A stretch of 64,000 nt of DNA from Nitrosomonas mobilis (GTDB lineage Bacteria > Pseudomonadota > Gammaproteobacteria > Burkholderiales > Nitrosomonadaceae), in assembly GCF_900103035.1 (NCBI RefSeq), contig NZ_FMWO01000020.1:62001-126000 (forward strand), in the 5' to 3' direction. Positions 27,345 through 39,336 of this stretch are shown here, piece after piece. Within the stretch, counting starts at the first letter, position 1; every line of letters starts with the position of its first letter. A program made the position numbers and the translations under genes. Below the pieces are notes generated by a model. That model was not told where the DNA came from. It saw only the letters and a list, made by a program, of their open reading frames with translations, and made no database searches.

Positions 27345-27929
27345 ATGACTTTTTCACGAATTGTCCTGGGTTCTAGCTCTGTATATCGGTGTGAGCTGCT
27401 TGCGCGTTTGAAGATTCCGTTTGAGACTGCAAATCCTGCAATTGATGAATCTGCATTACCTGATGAAGTGCCATCGGCAACTGCGCTCAGATTGGCTGCG
27501 GAAAAGGCGCATGCAGTGGCGGGGCAGTTTTCTGATGCGCTGATTATTTCAGCCGATCAGGTGGCAATATTAGCGGGACATCGCTTGGGAAAACCACTTA
27601 ATCACGCCAATGCTACTAGTCAGTTACGCCAAGTGCGTGGTAAGGAAGTAGTATTCCATACGGCGTTGTGTTTGTTGAACAGTCGCTCCAAACGTATTCA
27701 ATCTTGTGTTGTGCCAAGTGTGGTGCGGTTTCGGCAGGTGAGTGACAGTCAGATCGAACGCTATCTGGCTAGAGAGCAGCCGTATCACTGTGCTGGCAGT
27801 GCGAAATCGGAGGGCTTGGGCATTGCGCTGATTGAGCGTATTACTGGTGATGACCCCAACGCCTTGATTGGCCTGCCGCTGATCGCACTGGTGGAAATGC
27901 TGGGCAACGAGGGCGTGGATGTGTTGTAA
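27345..27929 (+). CDS. Maf-family nucleotide pyrophosphatase (YceF type)
   Basis: 194 residues. [15 protein letters not shown] at the N-terminus, ISADQV and the [10 protein letters not shown] block are the Maf signature. These enzymes hydrolyse non-canonical nucleotides. The position next to yceD-rpmF-plsX matches E. coli yceF, which favours the m7GTP-specific subfamily over YhdE (dTTP/UTP). It is divergent from yceD across a 120-bp promoter region. Confidence 0.9.
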   Translation: MTFSRIVLGSSSVYRCELLARLKIPFETANPAIDESALPDEVPSATALRLAAEKAHAVAGQFSDALIISADQVAILAGHRLGKPLNHANATSQLRQVRGKEVVFHTALCLLNSRSKRIQSCVVPSVVRFRQVSDSQIERYLAREQPYHCAGSAKSEGLGIALIERITGDDPNALIGLPLIALVEMLGNEGVDVL

Positions 27930-27975
27930 CCAATCGCGGATAGCTTACTCGCCTGCCGACACAACCAAGCTCAAT

Positions 27976-29331
27976 ATGCGGTCCTGGATGCACATTGGAC
28001 GTGCTATGGCAGGTTTGATCCTGGTTGTAACTGGCGTGCTGGTGGTGCTGGGCGACGTTGCTGTTGCTCAGACGAGTTCTCCGGTTATGGATCAGTATAT
28101 TGATCGAGAGGCGAGTCTGCCGAATATGGTGAGTATCAACACGCTCACTTTGCCACAGGCACTGGAGCTTGTTATGCAAAATAACCCTGAATTGACCGCT
28201 GCCGCCAGGGAGATCAGTGCGCTTGAAGGTACCAAACTGCAGGCCAGTGTTTTCAGAAATCCCGATTTTATTACTGAAACCGAAGAAATTAACTCGCACA
28301 ATCGCAATATCCAGCCGTTCGTCACGCTGCGCATCAGCCAGTTGTTCGAGCTGGGCGGCAAGCGGCACGCCCGGATGAATGTGGCAGGAATGAGTCAGGA
28401 AGTGGCGCAGCAGGCTTATGAAGTCAAGCGTGTCGATATCATGGCGCGTACGGCAGATACCTTTATTGATGTGCTGGAAGGACAGGCGCTGGTGGATGTG
28501 CTTGAAAACACCCTGCAATTGACCGAACTCGCGTTAAGCACTGCTAATAAGCGCGTTGCAGCGGACAAAGCTCCTCCGATGGAGGCGATTCGCTCCAAAG
28601 TGAATTTATCCACGGTCGGTGTCGAGCTGGAACAGGCCAGGCGCAATCTGGCGGCGGCAAAAACCAGATTAGCCTTGCTGTGGGGAGAGCACACACCACA
28701 ATTCAGCCTGGTGCAGGGGGAGCTGGAATCATTCGTAACTATTCCAGGACTCGACCGCCTGCTTGAATATATCGAGACAAATCCAGTGCTGCTACAAAGC
28801 AGCAAGCAAATTACGCAACGTGAAGCGATGCTGGATCTTGAAAATGCGCGCCGTATTCCGGATATCCGGCTAGGTGCAGCCATTCGCCGGTATCTGGAAC
28901 TAGATCAGAATACTGCCTTGCTTGACATGTCGATACCCATTCCGATTTTTGACCGTAATCAGGGCAATCGACTGGAGGCGCAGCAGCGAATTTATCAGGC
29001 ACGCGATCAACGCATGGCTGTCGAGCTCCAGTTGAGAACTGAATTGACACGTGTCTATGAGAGCCTGCTGGCAGCACAGAGAGAAACACAGACACTGCGC
29101 GATGAAGTGTTGCCTGGAGCGCAAAAGGCATTTGAATTGACTAACCGTGGCTATCAGCTCGGTAAATTCAGCTTTCTGGAAATGCTAGATGCACAACGTG
29201 TCTTTTTCCAGAACCGAACGCTTTATGTGCGTGCACTCGCTAACTACCAGCGGCTGGTTAATGCGCTCGAACGGCTGGTGGCCGCACCGCTAGAACATTT
29301 CACTATCCGCCGCAACGGAAATAATCAATGA
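27976..29331 (+). CDS. czcC: Outer-membrane efflux channel (CzcC-like, TolC family)
   Basis: About 451 residues. A signal peptide (residues about 5-35, ending VAVAQT) precedes two outer-membrane-efflux repeats rich in helical Glu/Gln/Arg (TLPQALELVMQNNPEL; RGYQLGKFSFLEMLDAQRV). The latter is typical of CzcC/CnrC proteins of heavy-metal RND systems. The start is uncertain (ATG 27976 or 27988; neither has a good ribosome site). It overlaps the adaptor gene by 4 bp (ATGA) and forms one operon with the next two genes. Confidence 0.88.
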   Translation: MRSWMHIGRAMAGLILVVTGVLVVLGDVAVAQTSSPVMDQYIDREASLPNMVSINTLTLPQALELVMQNNPELTAAAREISALEGTKLQASVFRNPDFITETEEINSHNRNIQPFVTLRISQLFELGGKRHARMNVAGMSQEVAQQAYEVKRVDIMARTADTFIDVLEGQALVDVLENTLQLTELALSTANKRVAADKAPPMEAIRSKVNLSTVGVELEQARRNLAAAKTRLALLWGEHTPQFSLVQGELESFVTIPGLDRLLEYIETNPVLLQSSKQITQREAMLDLENARRIPDIRLGAAIRRYLELDQNTALLDMSIPIPIFDRNQGNRLEAQQRIYQARDQRMAVELQLRTELTRVYESLLAAQRETQTLRDEVLPGAQKAFELTNRGYQLGKFSFLEMLDAQRVFFQNRTLYVRALANYQRLVNALERLVAAPLEHFTIRRNGNNQ

Positions 29332-30830
29332 ATACTACACGGTATCTACCTTTTGTCGTGGTGATCCTGATTGGCATTGTGTTTGCTGCCGGAGTTCTTC
29401 TGCTGGACAGATCCGACTCTCTCGTTTCTGCTGAACAGGCATCTTCAACTACCGCTGACGCGGCCCCCGATGCTGAGTCAGAAAAAGGCCCAAAAGGCGG
29501 GCTGTTATTTGCCAAGGATAAATTTTCGCTGGAATTGACCATTTATGAAAAAGGTGTGCCGCCCCATTTCAGGGTTTACCTCTATGAGAGTGGCAAACCA
29601 CTCATTCCTAAAGCTGCAAACGTAACCATCGTGTTGTCACGGTTGGGCAGGGCGGCGGAGGTTTACCAGCTGAGTCCGGCGGCCCATTATCTGACCAATG
29701 ATAAGGAAGTCGAGGAGCCGCATTCGTTTGAAATGGTGATTTCCGCTGATTATGGAGGCAGAACCTACCGCTGGGGGCACAGCCAGATTGAGGGGCGGGT
29801 AGAAATGGATGATACAACTCTTGCCAGCAGTGGTGTCGAAATCGCGACCGCTGGGCCAGCGGTCATTCAGCCGAAAACCACCTTGCCAGGCGAAGTCATT
29901 TTCAATGAGCACCAGATCGTGCATGTTATACCCCGGTTGCCGGGAATGGTGGTGACAGTTCAGGCGCATCATGGCCAGAAGATGAGCAAGGGCGATGTGC
30001 TTCTGGTAATCGAAAGCCCGGCACTGGCCGAATTGCGCAGTCAATACTTGTCTGCGCGCAGTCGCCTACAACTGGCGGAAGCGGTTTTCAAACGGGAGGA
30101 AACCTTGTGGCGGGAGAAAATTACTGCCAAGCAGGATTATCTGGTGGCCAAACAGCAGTGGCAAGAAGCCAGAATTGCAATGCAACTGGCAGCTGAGCGT
30201 CTGCATGCGCTCGGCGTATCACCGGAATCCGGATGGGCAGAAAAAAATCTTGCCCGTTATGAACTGCGCTCACCGATTGACGGCATCATTATTGACAAAG
30301 CGGCGGTGACGGGCGAGGCGGTTCCGGAGAACAAGACAGTTTTCATTGTTGCGGATATTTCAACGGTCTGGGCAGCTGTCAAGGTATTTCCTTCCGATCT
30401 GCACCGTGTCCATGTTGGCCAGAAAGCAGTTATCCGTGCCGATGCACAGGATCTGCAGCAGCAGGGAACGGTAATTTATGTAACAACATTGCTGGATAAT
30501 GTCACTCGTACCGCCATCGCTCGTGTTGAACTTGATAATCACACAGAAAAATGGCGTCCAGGTATGTTCGTCAAGGCAGATTTGTTGGCCAAAGCAATCG
30601 AGGTGCCGGTGGCGGTATCGCTGGATGCTATACAGACACTTCGTGATAGTCCGGTTGTATTTGGCCGCTATGGCGATTATCTGGAGATGCGCCCACTCAA
30701 ACTGGGTGTGAGCGATGACAAGCTAATTGAGGTGGTTGAAGGATTATCGGTCGGTGAGCAGTATGCGATCGGCAACAGTTATGCCATTAAGGCGGAACTG
30801 GGTAAGGCAGGGGCGTCGCATGATCATTGA
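29328..30830 (+). CDS. czcB: RND periplasmic adaptor (CzcB-like)
   Basis: 500 residues. An N-terminal anchor (YLPFVVVILIGIVFAAGVLL) is followed by a periplasmic pre-domain (about 55-160) and HlyD-type barrel-sandwich and hairpin domains (GDVLLVIESPALAELRSQY; YELRSPIDGIIIDKAAV). The adaptor bridges pump and channel. The pre-domain lacks the His-rich metal-binding stretch of classical CzcB; only the tail ASHDH has histidines. It is located in the periplasm and coupled to czcC by a 4-bp overlap. Confidence 0.88.
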   Translation: MNTTRYLPFVVVILIGIVFAAGVLLLDRSDSLVSAEQASSTTADAAPDAESEKGPKGGLLFAKDKFSLELTIYEKGVPPHFRVYLYESGKPLIPKAANVTIVLSRLGRAAEVYQLSPAAHYLTNDKEVEEPHSFEMVISADYGGRTYRWGHSQIEGRVEMDDTTLASSGVEIATAGPAVIQPKTTLPGEVIFNEHQIVHVIPRLPGMVVTVQAHHGQKMSKGDVLLVIESPALAELRSQYLSARSRLQLAEAVFKREETLWREKITAKQDYLVAKQQWQEARIAMQLAAERLHALGVSPESGWAEKNLARYELRSPIDGIIIDKAAVTGEAVPENKTVFIVADISTVWAAVKVFPSDLHRVHVGQKAVIRADAQDLQQQGTVIYVTTLLDNVTRTAIARVELDNHTEKWRPGMFVKADLLAKAIEVPVAVSLDAIQTLRDSPVVFGRYGDYLEMRPLKLGVSDDKLIEVVEGLSVGEQYAIGNSYAIKAELGKAGASHDH

Positions 30831-30856
30831 TATGCGGACGGGTCTTTCTGAACTAA

Positions 30857-34075
<3,219 letters not shown>

Positions 34076-34217
34076 AAATATACTCGACCAAATGTCAGAA
34101 TATTTGTCGGATTTTTTTACATATTGTATATAGTAGATTCTTCAAAAAGTAGTGTTTATTTTTAATTGTTTGATTATAAATGATTGATAGGCATTTTAGA
34201 AAAATGGCATGAGATGT

Positions 34218-34235
34218 GCCTATAACTTAATAGGC
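34218..34235. repeat. Inverted repeat upstream of the Tat-like protein gene
   Basis: GCCTAT (34218-34223) and ATAGGC (34230-34235) form perfect 6-bp arms around a 6-nt loop, 35 bp ahead of a -10 candidate. It may be a regulator site or a weak terminator for czcA. The rest of the 34076-34318 gap is AT-rich with no gene. Confidence 0.35.
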
Positions 34236-34267
34236 GTTCAGAAATTTATTTTTCCGGTGCGCGGGAT

Positions 34268-34276
34268 TGTTATACT
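34268..34276 (+). promoter_or_regulatory. Candidate extended -10 promoter of the HPr-rel-A cassette
   Basis: TGTTATACT is an extended -10 (TGn-TATACT). The -35 position is only AT-rich. It lies 43 bp before the ATG of the 142-aa gene, which has a good ribosome site (AAGAGGTG). This suggests the cassette is transcribed separately from czcA. Confidence 0.4.
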
Positions 34277-34318
34277 AACGAGGCTAAGTAACTTAATGTT
34301 TTGTATAAGAGGTGAAGC

Positions 34319-34747
34319 ATGATGTCCGAGGAAAAAATACAGCAACCAGTAGCGAGCGATATGAAAAATGACGGATTGGCTGTTGCTCCCCAACTGAAGC
34401 GCAGACGGCTGCTCAAAAGTACGGTCGCGATTCCGGTGATTATGACACTTTCCAGTGGTGCGGCACTGGCACGTACCAGTAACCTGGTCGGGGCTGTCGA
34501 TCTCGGAAATGCAGCTACAGTAACGAATGCGGAAAATCAGTCGCAAATCGTCTGCGTGATACCTGATCCAAATGAAGACCAAACGGGTGCGCCGCCTTAT
34601 GATCTTGGTACTTCGCCACAAGGTATTCTGGGTCCGGCAGATCAGACGCTTGCGGATCAAGCTGTTTTTTGTCAGGGCCAGGGCGGAATTTTAATATCAG
34701 CAACGGCTTTTACCTCGTTGCAGGGCAAAGGATTGCATATTCTTTAA
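34319..34747 (+). CDS. Small Tat-like exported protein, candidate substrate of the downstream cassette
   Basis: 142 residues, no family recognised. An N-terminal stretch of 26 polar residues is followed by KRRRLLK (27-33), close to the twin-arginine consensus S/T-RR-x-F-L-K. A mild hydrophobic segment (TVAIPVIMTLSSGAALA) ends in ALA at residue 51. The mature part would be about 91 residues, Gly/Pro/Gln-rich, with only two cysteines (79 and 118). It is the first gene of a cassette with a PqqD-like protein, an HprK-related kinase and a nucleotidyltransferase. This position and size are what one expects of a modified precursor or exported partner. The function is inferred from context only. Confidence 0.7.
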   Translation: MMSEEKIQQPVASDMKNDGLAVAPQLKRRRLLKSTVAIPVIMTLSSGAALARTSNLVGAVDLGNAATVTNAENQSQIVCVIPDPNEDQTGAPPYDLGTSPQGILGPADQTLADQAVFCQGQGGILISATAFTSLQGKGLHIL

Positions 34748-34748
34748 A

Positions 34749-35045
34749 TTGGATACCTTATCGCAATGGTGCGCGGTTGACTTTGCATCGTTGCGGATGG
34801 TTGATTGGGATGGCGAATTTACCGTTTTTCAGCCTGCTGCCGGTAAAACCCATTTTCTGAACGAAATGGGCCTGCAAGTTCTGATATTGCTTGACCAGTC
34901 ACCTGCGACGCTGGAGCGGCTGTGTCAGCTCCTGGCGGAGCATTTCTCATTATTGCTGGATGAATCCTTCATGCAGCAAATCCAGCAAACATTGCATCGT
35001 TTCGAAGCGCTTGGTCTGGTTGCTTATGTCAATTTTTCCCAGTGA
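34749..35045 (+). CDS. PqqD-like peptide-binding protein (HPr-rel-A system)
   Basis: 98 residues with the PqqD fold pattern: an N-terminal beta-hairpin (FTVFQPAAGKTHFLNEMGLQ) followed by helices (LLDQSPATLERLCQLLAEHF). PqqD-type proteins hold the leader of a precursor peptide for modifying enzymes. From memory, NCBI names this subgroup 'HPr-rel-A system PqqD family peptide chaperone'. The start is a TTG just after the previous stop codon (1-nt gap), so translation is likely coupled. The 3' end overlaps the kinase gene by 4 bp (ATGA). Confidence 0.8.
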   Translation: MDTLSQWCAVDFASLRMVDWDGEFTVFQPAAGKTHFLNEMGLQVLILLDQSPATLERLCQLLAEHFSLLLDESFMQQIQQTLHRFEALGLVAYVNFSQ

Positions 35046-35950
35046 AAGTCGAGCAGCTTTCGCTGGAGGAATTTCGTGCCCGGCTTGGCAGTAAAAATGG
35101 GCTACGGATTCAGTTTGGACCTTTCGTTGTTCGCATTCAGAGTTTTTTACCATCACTTGCTAATCCGTTATATCGATTGTATGCGTTTTATACTTTAGCT
35201 AATGACGATATTGCCGAATTCCACGTACAGATCGTTTCCAAACGTTCACTAAGGCGTCCGTTCACACCTTTTGTGCAGTTCCTGGTGGATGGCCAGGCGC
35301 CCTTTCCCGCTGCCCCTGTCCACCACGCACTGACGATGCTCGAATGGGGTATCAATCTCGCAATCGCCGTGCGTGTCAATCATTTTTTACTGTTCCATTG
35401 CGCCGCGGTCGAGCGTAATGGCCATGTCCTGTTGCTGCCAGCGTGGCCGGGTAGTGGCAAGACGACTTTGTGTGCCGCGCTTATTCACCATGGTTACCGG
35501 CTGTTTTCGGATGAATTCGGTCTAATGCACGTGCAATCGGGTAACTTTTTTCCATTGCCGCGCCTGATGCCGCTCAAGAATCAGGCAATTGGTGCGATTC
35601 GTGATTTTCTTCCTGAAGTCACGCTGGGGCCGGAGATTCATGGCACGCTGAAGGGAACGGTGGCGCATGTACGCCCGCCCGAGGCCAGTATCGATCGTGA
35701 AGATGAGCCGGCAATTCCACGCTGGATTGTTTTTCCCAAATGGACCGCCCATCAGCCGTTACAGCTTGAGGAAATGCCGCGTTCCGAGGCATTTTTGCTG
35801 CTGGCAAGCAATGCCTTTAATTATGAAGTGCTCGGAGAGGTGGCGTTTGACGCCGTCACTGGCCTGATCCAGCGTTGCGAATGCCGCAAACTGGTCTACT
35901 CCGATTTTGACAGCGCACTAGTGGCATTAAATGCACTCACCGATGACTGA
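35042..35950 (+). CDS. HprK-related kinase A
   Basis: 302 residues. The P-loop AWPGSGKTT (134-142; Lys140) and the following HHGYRLFSDEFGLM resemble the C-terminal kinase domain of HPr kinase/phosphorylase, in which the Asp after the P-loop acts in catalysis. The N-terminal 120 residues are not the usual HprK N-domain. The gene order PqqD-like, HprK-related and nucleotidyltransferase defines the uncharacterised HPr-rel-A system. The substrate is unknown; it need not be HPr. It overlaps the next gene by 20 bp. Confidence 0.82.
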   Translation: MKVEQLSLEEFRARLGSKNGLRIQFGPFVVRIQSFLPSLANPLYRLYAFYTLANDDIAEFHVQIVSKRSLRRPFTPFVQFLVDGQAPFPAAPVHHALTMLEWGINLAIAVRVNHFLLFHCAAVERNGHVLLLPAWPGSGKTTLCAALIHHGYRLFSDEFGLMHVQSGNFFPLPRLMPLKNQAIGAIRDFLPEVTLGPEIHGTLKGTVAHVRPPEASIDREDEPAIPRWIVFPKWTAHQPLQLEEMPRSEAFLLLASNAFNYEVLGEVAFDAVTGLIQRCECRKLVYSDFDSALVALNALTDD

Positions 35951-37079
35951 TCGCCGTCTGAACGCACATCACCAGCTGCTGGTACGGGCTTTACGCGACC
36001 CGCCCAGTCTTTGTAATATCAGCAATCAGGACTGGGAATTGCTGTTGCGCCTGGTCAGACGTGCCAGGCTTCTGGGTTTTCTGGCGGTTGAACTGGGAAA
36101 TGCTGGGCTATTGGATAAAATCCCGGTACGCATCGCCAACCACCTGCGCTCCGGTCTGATTCAGGCGCGAAAATATCAACAACTGGCGCGTTGGGAGCTG
36201 GACCGGGTACGGTGGGCGCTGGGTGAAGATCGTGGTCCCATTATTGTGCTCAAGGGTATGGCATATCTGCTGGCAGGTTTACCTCATGCCGCCGGAAGAG
36301 TTTTTGCCGATCTCGACCTGCTAGTACTGGCAGAAAATCTGCAACCAATCGAATCCACCCTGCTGGCAAAAGGTTGGCAACATCATGAACTCTCGGCCTA
36401 TGATGAGCACTACTACCGCGCCTGGACGCATGAAATTCCGGCATTGATTCATCGCGAACGCGAAACTGAAGTTGATATCCACCACACCCTGACTTCCCCT
36501 ATCGGCAGACTGCAACTGGAGGCCGCACCATTCCGGGAAGCGGCGGTCAGGCTGCCCGAGCTGGGAATCTATGTGTTAAGTCCACCAGACATGGTGCTGC
36601 ATTGCGCAGTCAATCTGTTCCAGAACAACGAATTGGCGGACGATATGCGGCATTTGCTCGATTTGCATGGCATGCTGCAACATTTCAGTAGCGATCAGCC
36701 GCTGTTTCTGGATAACCTGATCACGCGCGCCAACCAGCTGAGGCTGGGCAGACCGTTGTTTTACGGCTTGTATTTCTGTCGTTTGCTGTTACGGACACCT
36801 GTTCCGAATACGCTCATGACCAGGCTCGAACAACGCCCAGGGTGGCTGGCACTCAAAGTGATGCAGCTGTGCGTACCATTGGCGCTATTGCCGCTGCACC
36901 CTGATCTACCCTGCAGAGGCGCAAAACTGGCACGCTGGTGGTTGTACTGGCGAAGCCATTGGCTGCGCATGCCGCTGCATGTGCTGGTGCCGCATCTGGC
37001 TTACAAGTTTTACCTGTCAGTATTTCCGTCTAAGGCCGCAAACACTGCCTCAAGCAGGGTCACAGCAAAAACCAAGTAG
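35931..37079 (+). CDS. Uncharacterised nucleotidyltransferase (NTP_transf_5 type)
   Basis: 382 residues; an internal start at Met5 (35943) is also possible. The N-terminal two-thirds contain the nucleotidyltransferase motif AGRVFADLDLLVLAENLQP (GxxxFxDLDLLV) with the metal-binding Asp pair, and ETEVDIHHTL with a further Asp. The C-terminus is rich in Trp, Leu and Arg and may bind the membrane. Proteins of this kind accompany HprK-related kinase A and PqqD-like proteins; the transferred nucleotide and acceptor are unknown. Its 3' end overlaps mgtE on the other strand by 20 bp. Confidence 0.78.
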   Translation: MHSPMTDRRLNAHHQLLVRALRDPPSLCNISNQDWELLLRLVRRARLLGFLAVELGNAGLLDKIPVRIANHLRSGLIQARKYQQLARWELDRVRWALGEDRGPIIVLKGMAYLLAGLPHAAGRVFADLDLLVLAENLQPIESTLLAKGWQHHELSAYDEHYYRAWTHEIPALIHRERETEVDIHHTLTSPIGRLQLEAAPFREAAVRLPELGIYVLSPPDMVLHCAVNLFQNNELADDMRHLLDLHGMLQHFSSDQPLFLDNLITRANQLRLGRPLFYGLYFCRLLLRTPVPNTLMTRLEQRPGWLALKVMQLCVPLALLPLHPDLPCRGAKLARWWLYWRSHWLRMPLHVLVPHLAYKFYLSVFPSKAANTASSRVTAKTK

Positions 37080-38505
37080 CCAGTCCCAGAAAAATAAAAA
37101 AACCACCGCTATCCGTGACCGCGGTGATCATTACGCTGGAGCCGAGCGCCGGATCGCGCCCCAGTTTTTTACGTATCAATGGGATCAAGACGCCAACCAG
37201 TGCCGCGAGCAATAGATTCAGCAACATGGCAAGTGCGATGAGTAGGCCTAGCTGATAGTTTTGATAAAGTGCATAGGTGAACAAGCCGACGACGCTCCCC
37301 CAAATGATGCCGTTGATGATGCTGACGCCGATTTCCTTGGCAATCAGCTTGTACATACTACTCTCCAAGTTGATCTGCCCTAATGCGATGGCACGCACGA
37401 TCATGGTGATGGTCTGGTTACCCGAGTTACCGCCTACACTGGCCACAATCGGCATCAAGGCTGCCAGTGCGACCAGTTTTTCAATGGAGTCCTCGAACAG
37501 GCCAATGACACGCGAGGCGATAAAGGCGGTGATGAGGTTGATGGCGAGCCATGCCCAGCGGTTATGCACACTTTTCCATACTGGTGCGAACAGGTCCTCT
37601 TCTTCGCTCAGGCCGGCCTGATTACGTGCTTCCAGATCAGCCCTTTCGCGCATAAAATCGATGACGTCGTTGACGGTCAGTCGGGCAAGCAGTTTTTGAT
37701 CGGGGGTAATAACCGGTGCGGAAATCAGATCGTAGCGCTCGAATGCCTGCGTGGCTTCTTCAGCTTTGTTATCAGGATGGAATTTGATCGTTTCCCGAGA
37801 CATGACGTCGCTGATGATTTTTTCGGGATCGTTCACCAGAAGTTGGTTCAGGCGTAATACACCTTTAAAGTGCTCTTCACGATCGATGACGAATAACTGA
37901 TCGGTGTGGTCTGGCAATTCACCCAGGCGCCGCAGGTAACGCAACACCACCTCAATACGCACGTCTTCGCGCACTGTAATGACATCGAAATCCATCAATG
38001 CGCCGACCGAATCCTCGGGGTACGACATGGCTGCGCGCAATTGATCGCGTTCTTCCATCGGCAATGCGCGGAATACACCTTCGATGACATCACTCGGCAA
38101 ATCCGGCGCGAGATCGGCAATTTCATTCGCATCCAACTGTTCTGCCGCCGCGACCAGCTCATGACTTTCCATGTCCTCGATTAAAGTTTGCCGAACGGCA
38201 TCCGAGACTTCGAGCAACACTTCCCCGTCACGCTCGCTGGTGACCATTCTCCACAGAATCAAACGGTCTTCCAGCGGGAGCGCTTCCAGAATACGGGCAA
38301 TATCTGCCGAGTGCAGCTTATCCAGCATATTTTGCAGGCCGGCAAAATTCTGTTTCTGCACGATCGAATTGGCCAAATGATGACGCTGATCTTCCTGCAA
38401 ACGAACCAGACCATCCACCAGCTTGTACTTATGCAGCAGGTAAATAACTTTCTGCAGTTTTTCTTCTAGATTTGTATGCTGGCTTTCCTGGTTCTCTTCG
38501 GTCAT
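37060..38505 (-). CDS. mgtE: Magnesium transporter MgtE
   Basis: 481 residues with full MgtE architecture. A cytosolic MgtE N-domain of helical repeats (about 20-140) is followed by two CBS domains (about 145-270) and five membrane helices (about 320-481). The pore segments are PIVASVGGNSGNQT and DPALGSSVMITAVTDSGG. MgtE is a Mg2+-gated import channel; the N and CBS domains sense cytosolic Mg2+. It is a single gene with its 3' end overlapping the nucleotidyltransferase. Confidence 0.95.
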   Translation of the reverse strand: MTEENQESQHTNLEEKLQKVIYLLHKYKLVDGLVRLQEDQRHHLANSIVQKQNFAGLQNMLDKLHSADIARILEALPLEDRLILWRMVTSERDGEVLLEVSDAVRQTLIEDMESHELVAAAEQLDANEIADLAPDLPSDVIEGVFRALPMEERDQLRAAMSYPEDSVGALMDFDVITVREDVRIEVVLRYLRRLGELPDHTDQLFVIDREEHFKGVLRLNQLLVNDPEKIISDVMSRETIKFHPDNKAEEATQAFERYDLISAPVITPDQKLLARLTVNDVIDFMRERADLEARNQAGLSEEEDLFAPVWKSVHNRWAWLAINLITAFIASRVIGLFEDSIEKLVALAALMPIVASVGGNSGNQTITMIVRAIALGQINLESSMYKLIAKEIGVSIINGIIWGSVVGLFTYALYQNYQLGLLIALAMLLNLLLAALVGVLIPLIRKKLGRDPALGSSVMITAVTDSGGFFIFLGLATWFLL

Positions 38506-38601
38506 GGCTGGCGCAATATGATGGTGTTTAGAGTGAGGAGTGTGCTGTTTGATTGTTTGCGCGGCAGATCTACAGGGGTGCGGCGTATGGCGCTGATCTT
38601 A

Positions 38602-39336
38602 TCATGGAACCTTGGCCACTCGCATGCGCGACTCGATGATACGGGTTTTGTTGAGTAATCTGGGCGAGTTGCGGTTTTTATCATAATGGCGCGGGTTGGG
38701 GATCATGGAGGCGAGCAGCGCTGCTTGTCTGGCAGATAATGTAGATGCGGACACATGGAAATAATGACGTGCGGCTTCCTCGGCGCCGAATACCCCTTCC
38801 CCCCATTCAATCACATTCAGATACAGTTCGAGAATGCGTTCCTTGGATAAGAGCTGTTCAAGCATAAGCGTAATGAGTGCTTCCTGCAGCTTGCGTCCCA
38901 ACGTTTTATCGCTGGACAACAGTAAATTCTTGGCCAACTGCTGACTAATGGTCGAACCGCCCGCCGCCCATTTGCGTTGTTCGAGGTTTTTTTCCCAGGC
39001 AATTTTCATGGCATCGAAATCGAAGCCCGCATGCTGCATGAAACGGGCATCCTCGGCGGCGACAACGGCCTGTTTTAGATGATCGGAGATATGTTCATAG
39101 GCAACCCAGCGATACTGCAGATCTGCCTGGGGATTGTGTTCACGAAGCTGCGCCAGCCGTTGCTGCATAAAAGCGCTGGTTGCGGGATTATAGGTGCGCC
39201 AGTAAACGACGTGCAGTAAAAACCAGCTCTGGTAGAGCAATGCTCCAACCAGTAACAGACCCATTACCCGCGATAGCCACAGACTGAATGTAGCAGCGGT
39301 TCGTTGTGTTTTTGGTAACGGCTTTCTGGCGCTCAC
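38602..39336 (-). CDS. mtgA: Monofunctional biosynthetic peptidoglycan transglycosylase MtgA
   Basis: 244 residues. One N-terminal membrane helix (VMGLLLVGALLYQSWFLLHV) is followed by a GT51 domain with AAEDARFMQHAGFD (catalytic Glu) and GGSTISQQLAKNLLLS, then ELYLNVIEWG. It polymerises lipid II in the periplasm. It is the last gene of the RNB-tonB-aroE-mtgA operon and overlaps aroE by 4 bp. Confidence 0.96.
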   Translation of the reverse strand: MSARKPLPKTQRTAATFSLWLSRVMGLLLVGALLYQSWFLLHVVYWRTYNPATSAFMQQRLAQLREHNPQADLQYRWVAYEHISDHLKQAVVAAEDARFMQHAGFDFDAMKIAWEKNLEQRKWAAGGSTISQQLAKNLLLSSDKTLGRKLQEALITLMLEQLLSKERILELYLNVIEWGEGVFGAEEAARHYFHVSASTLSARQAALLASMIPNPRHYDKNRNSPRLLNKTRIIESRMRVAKVP

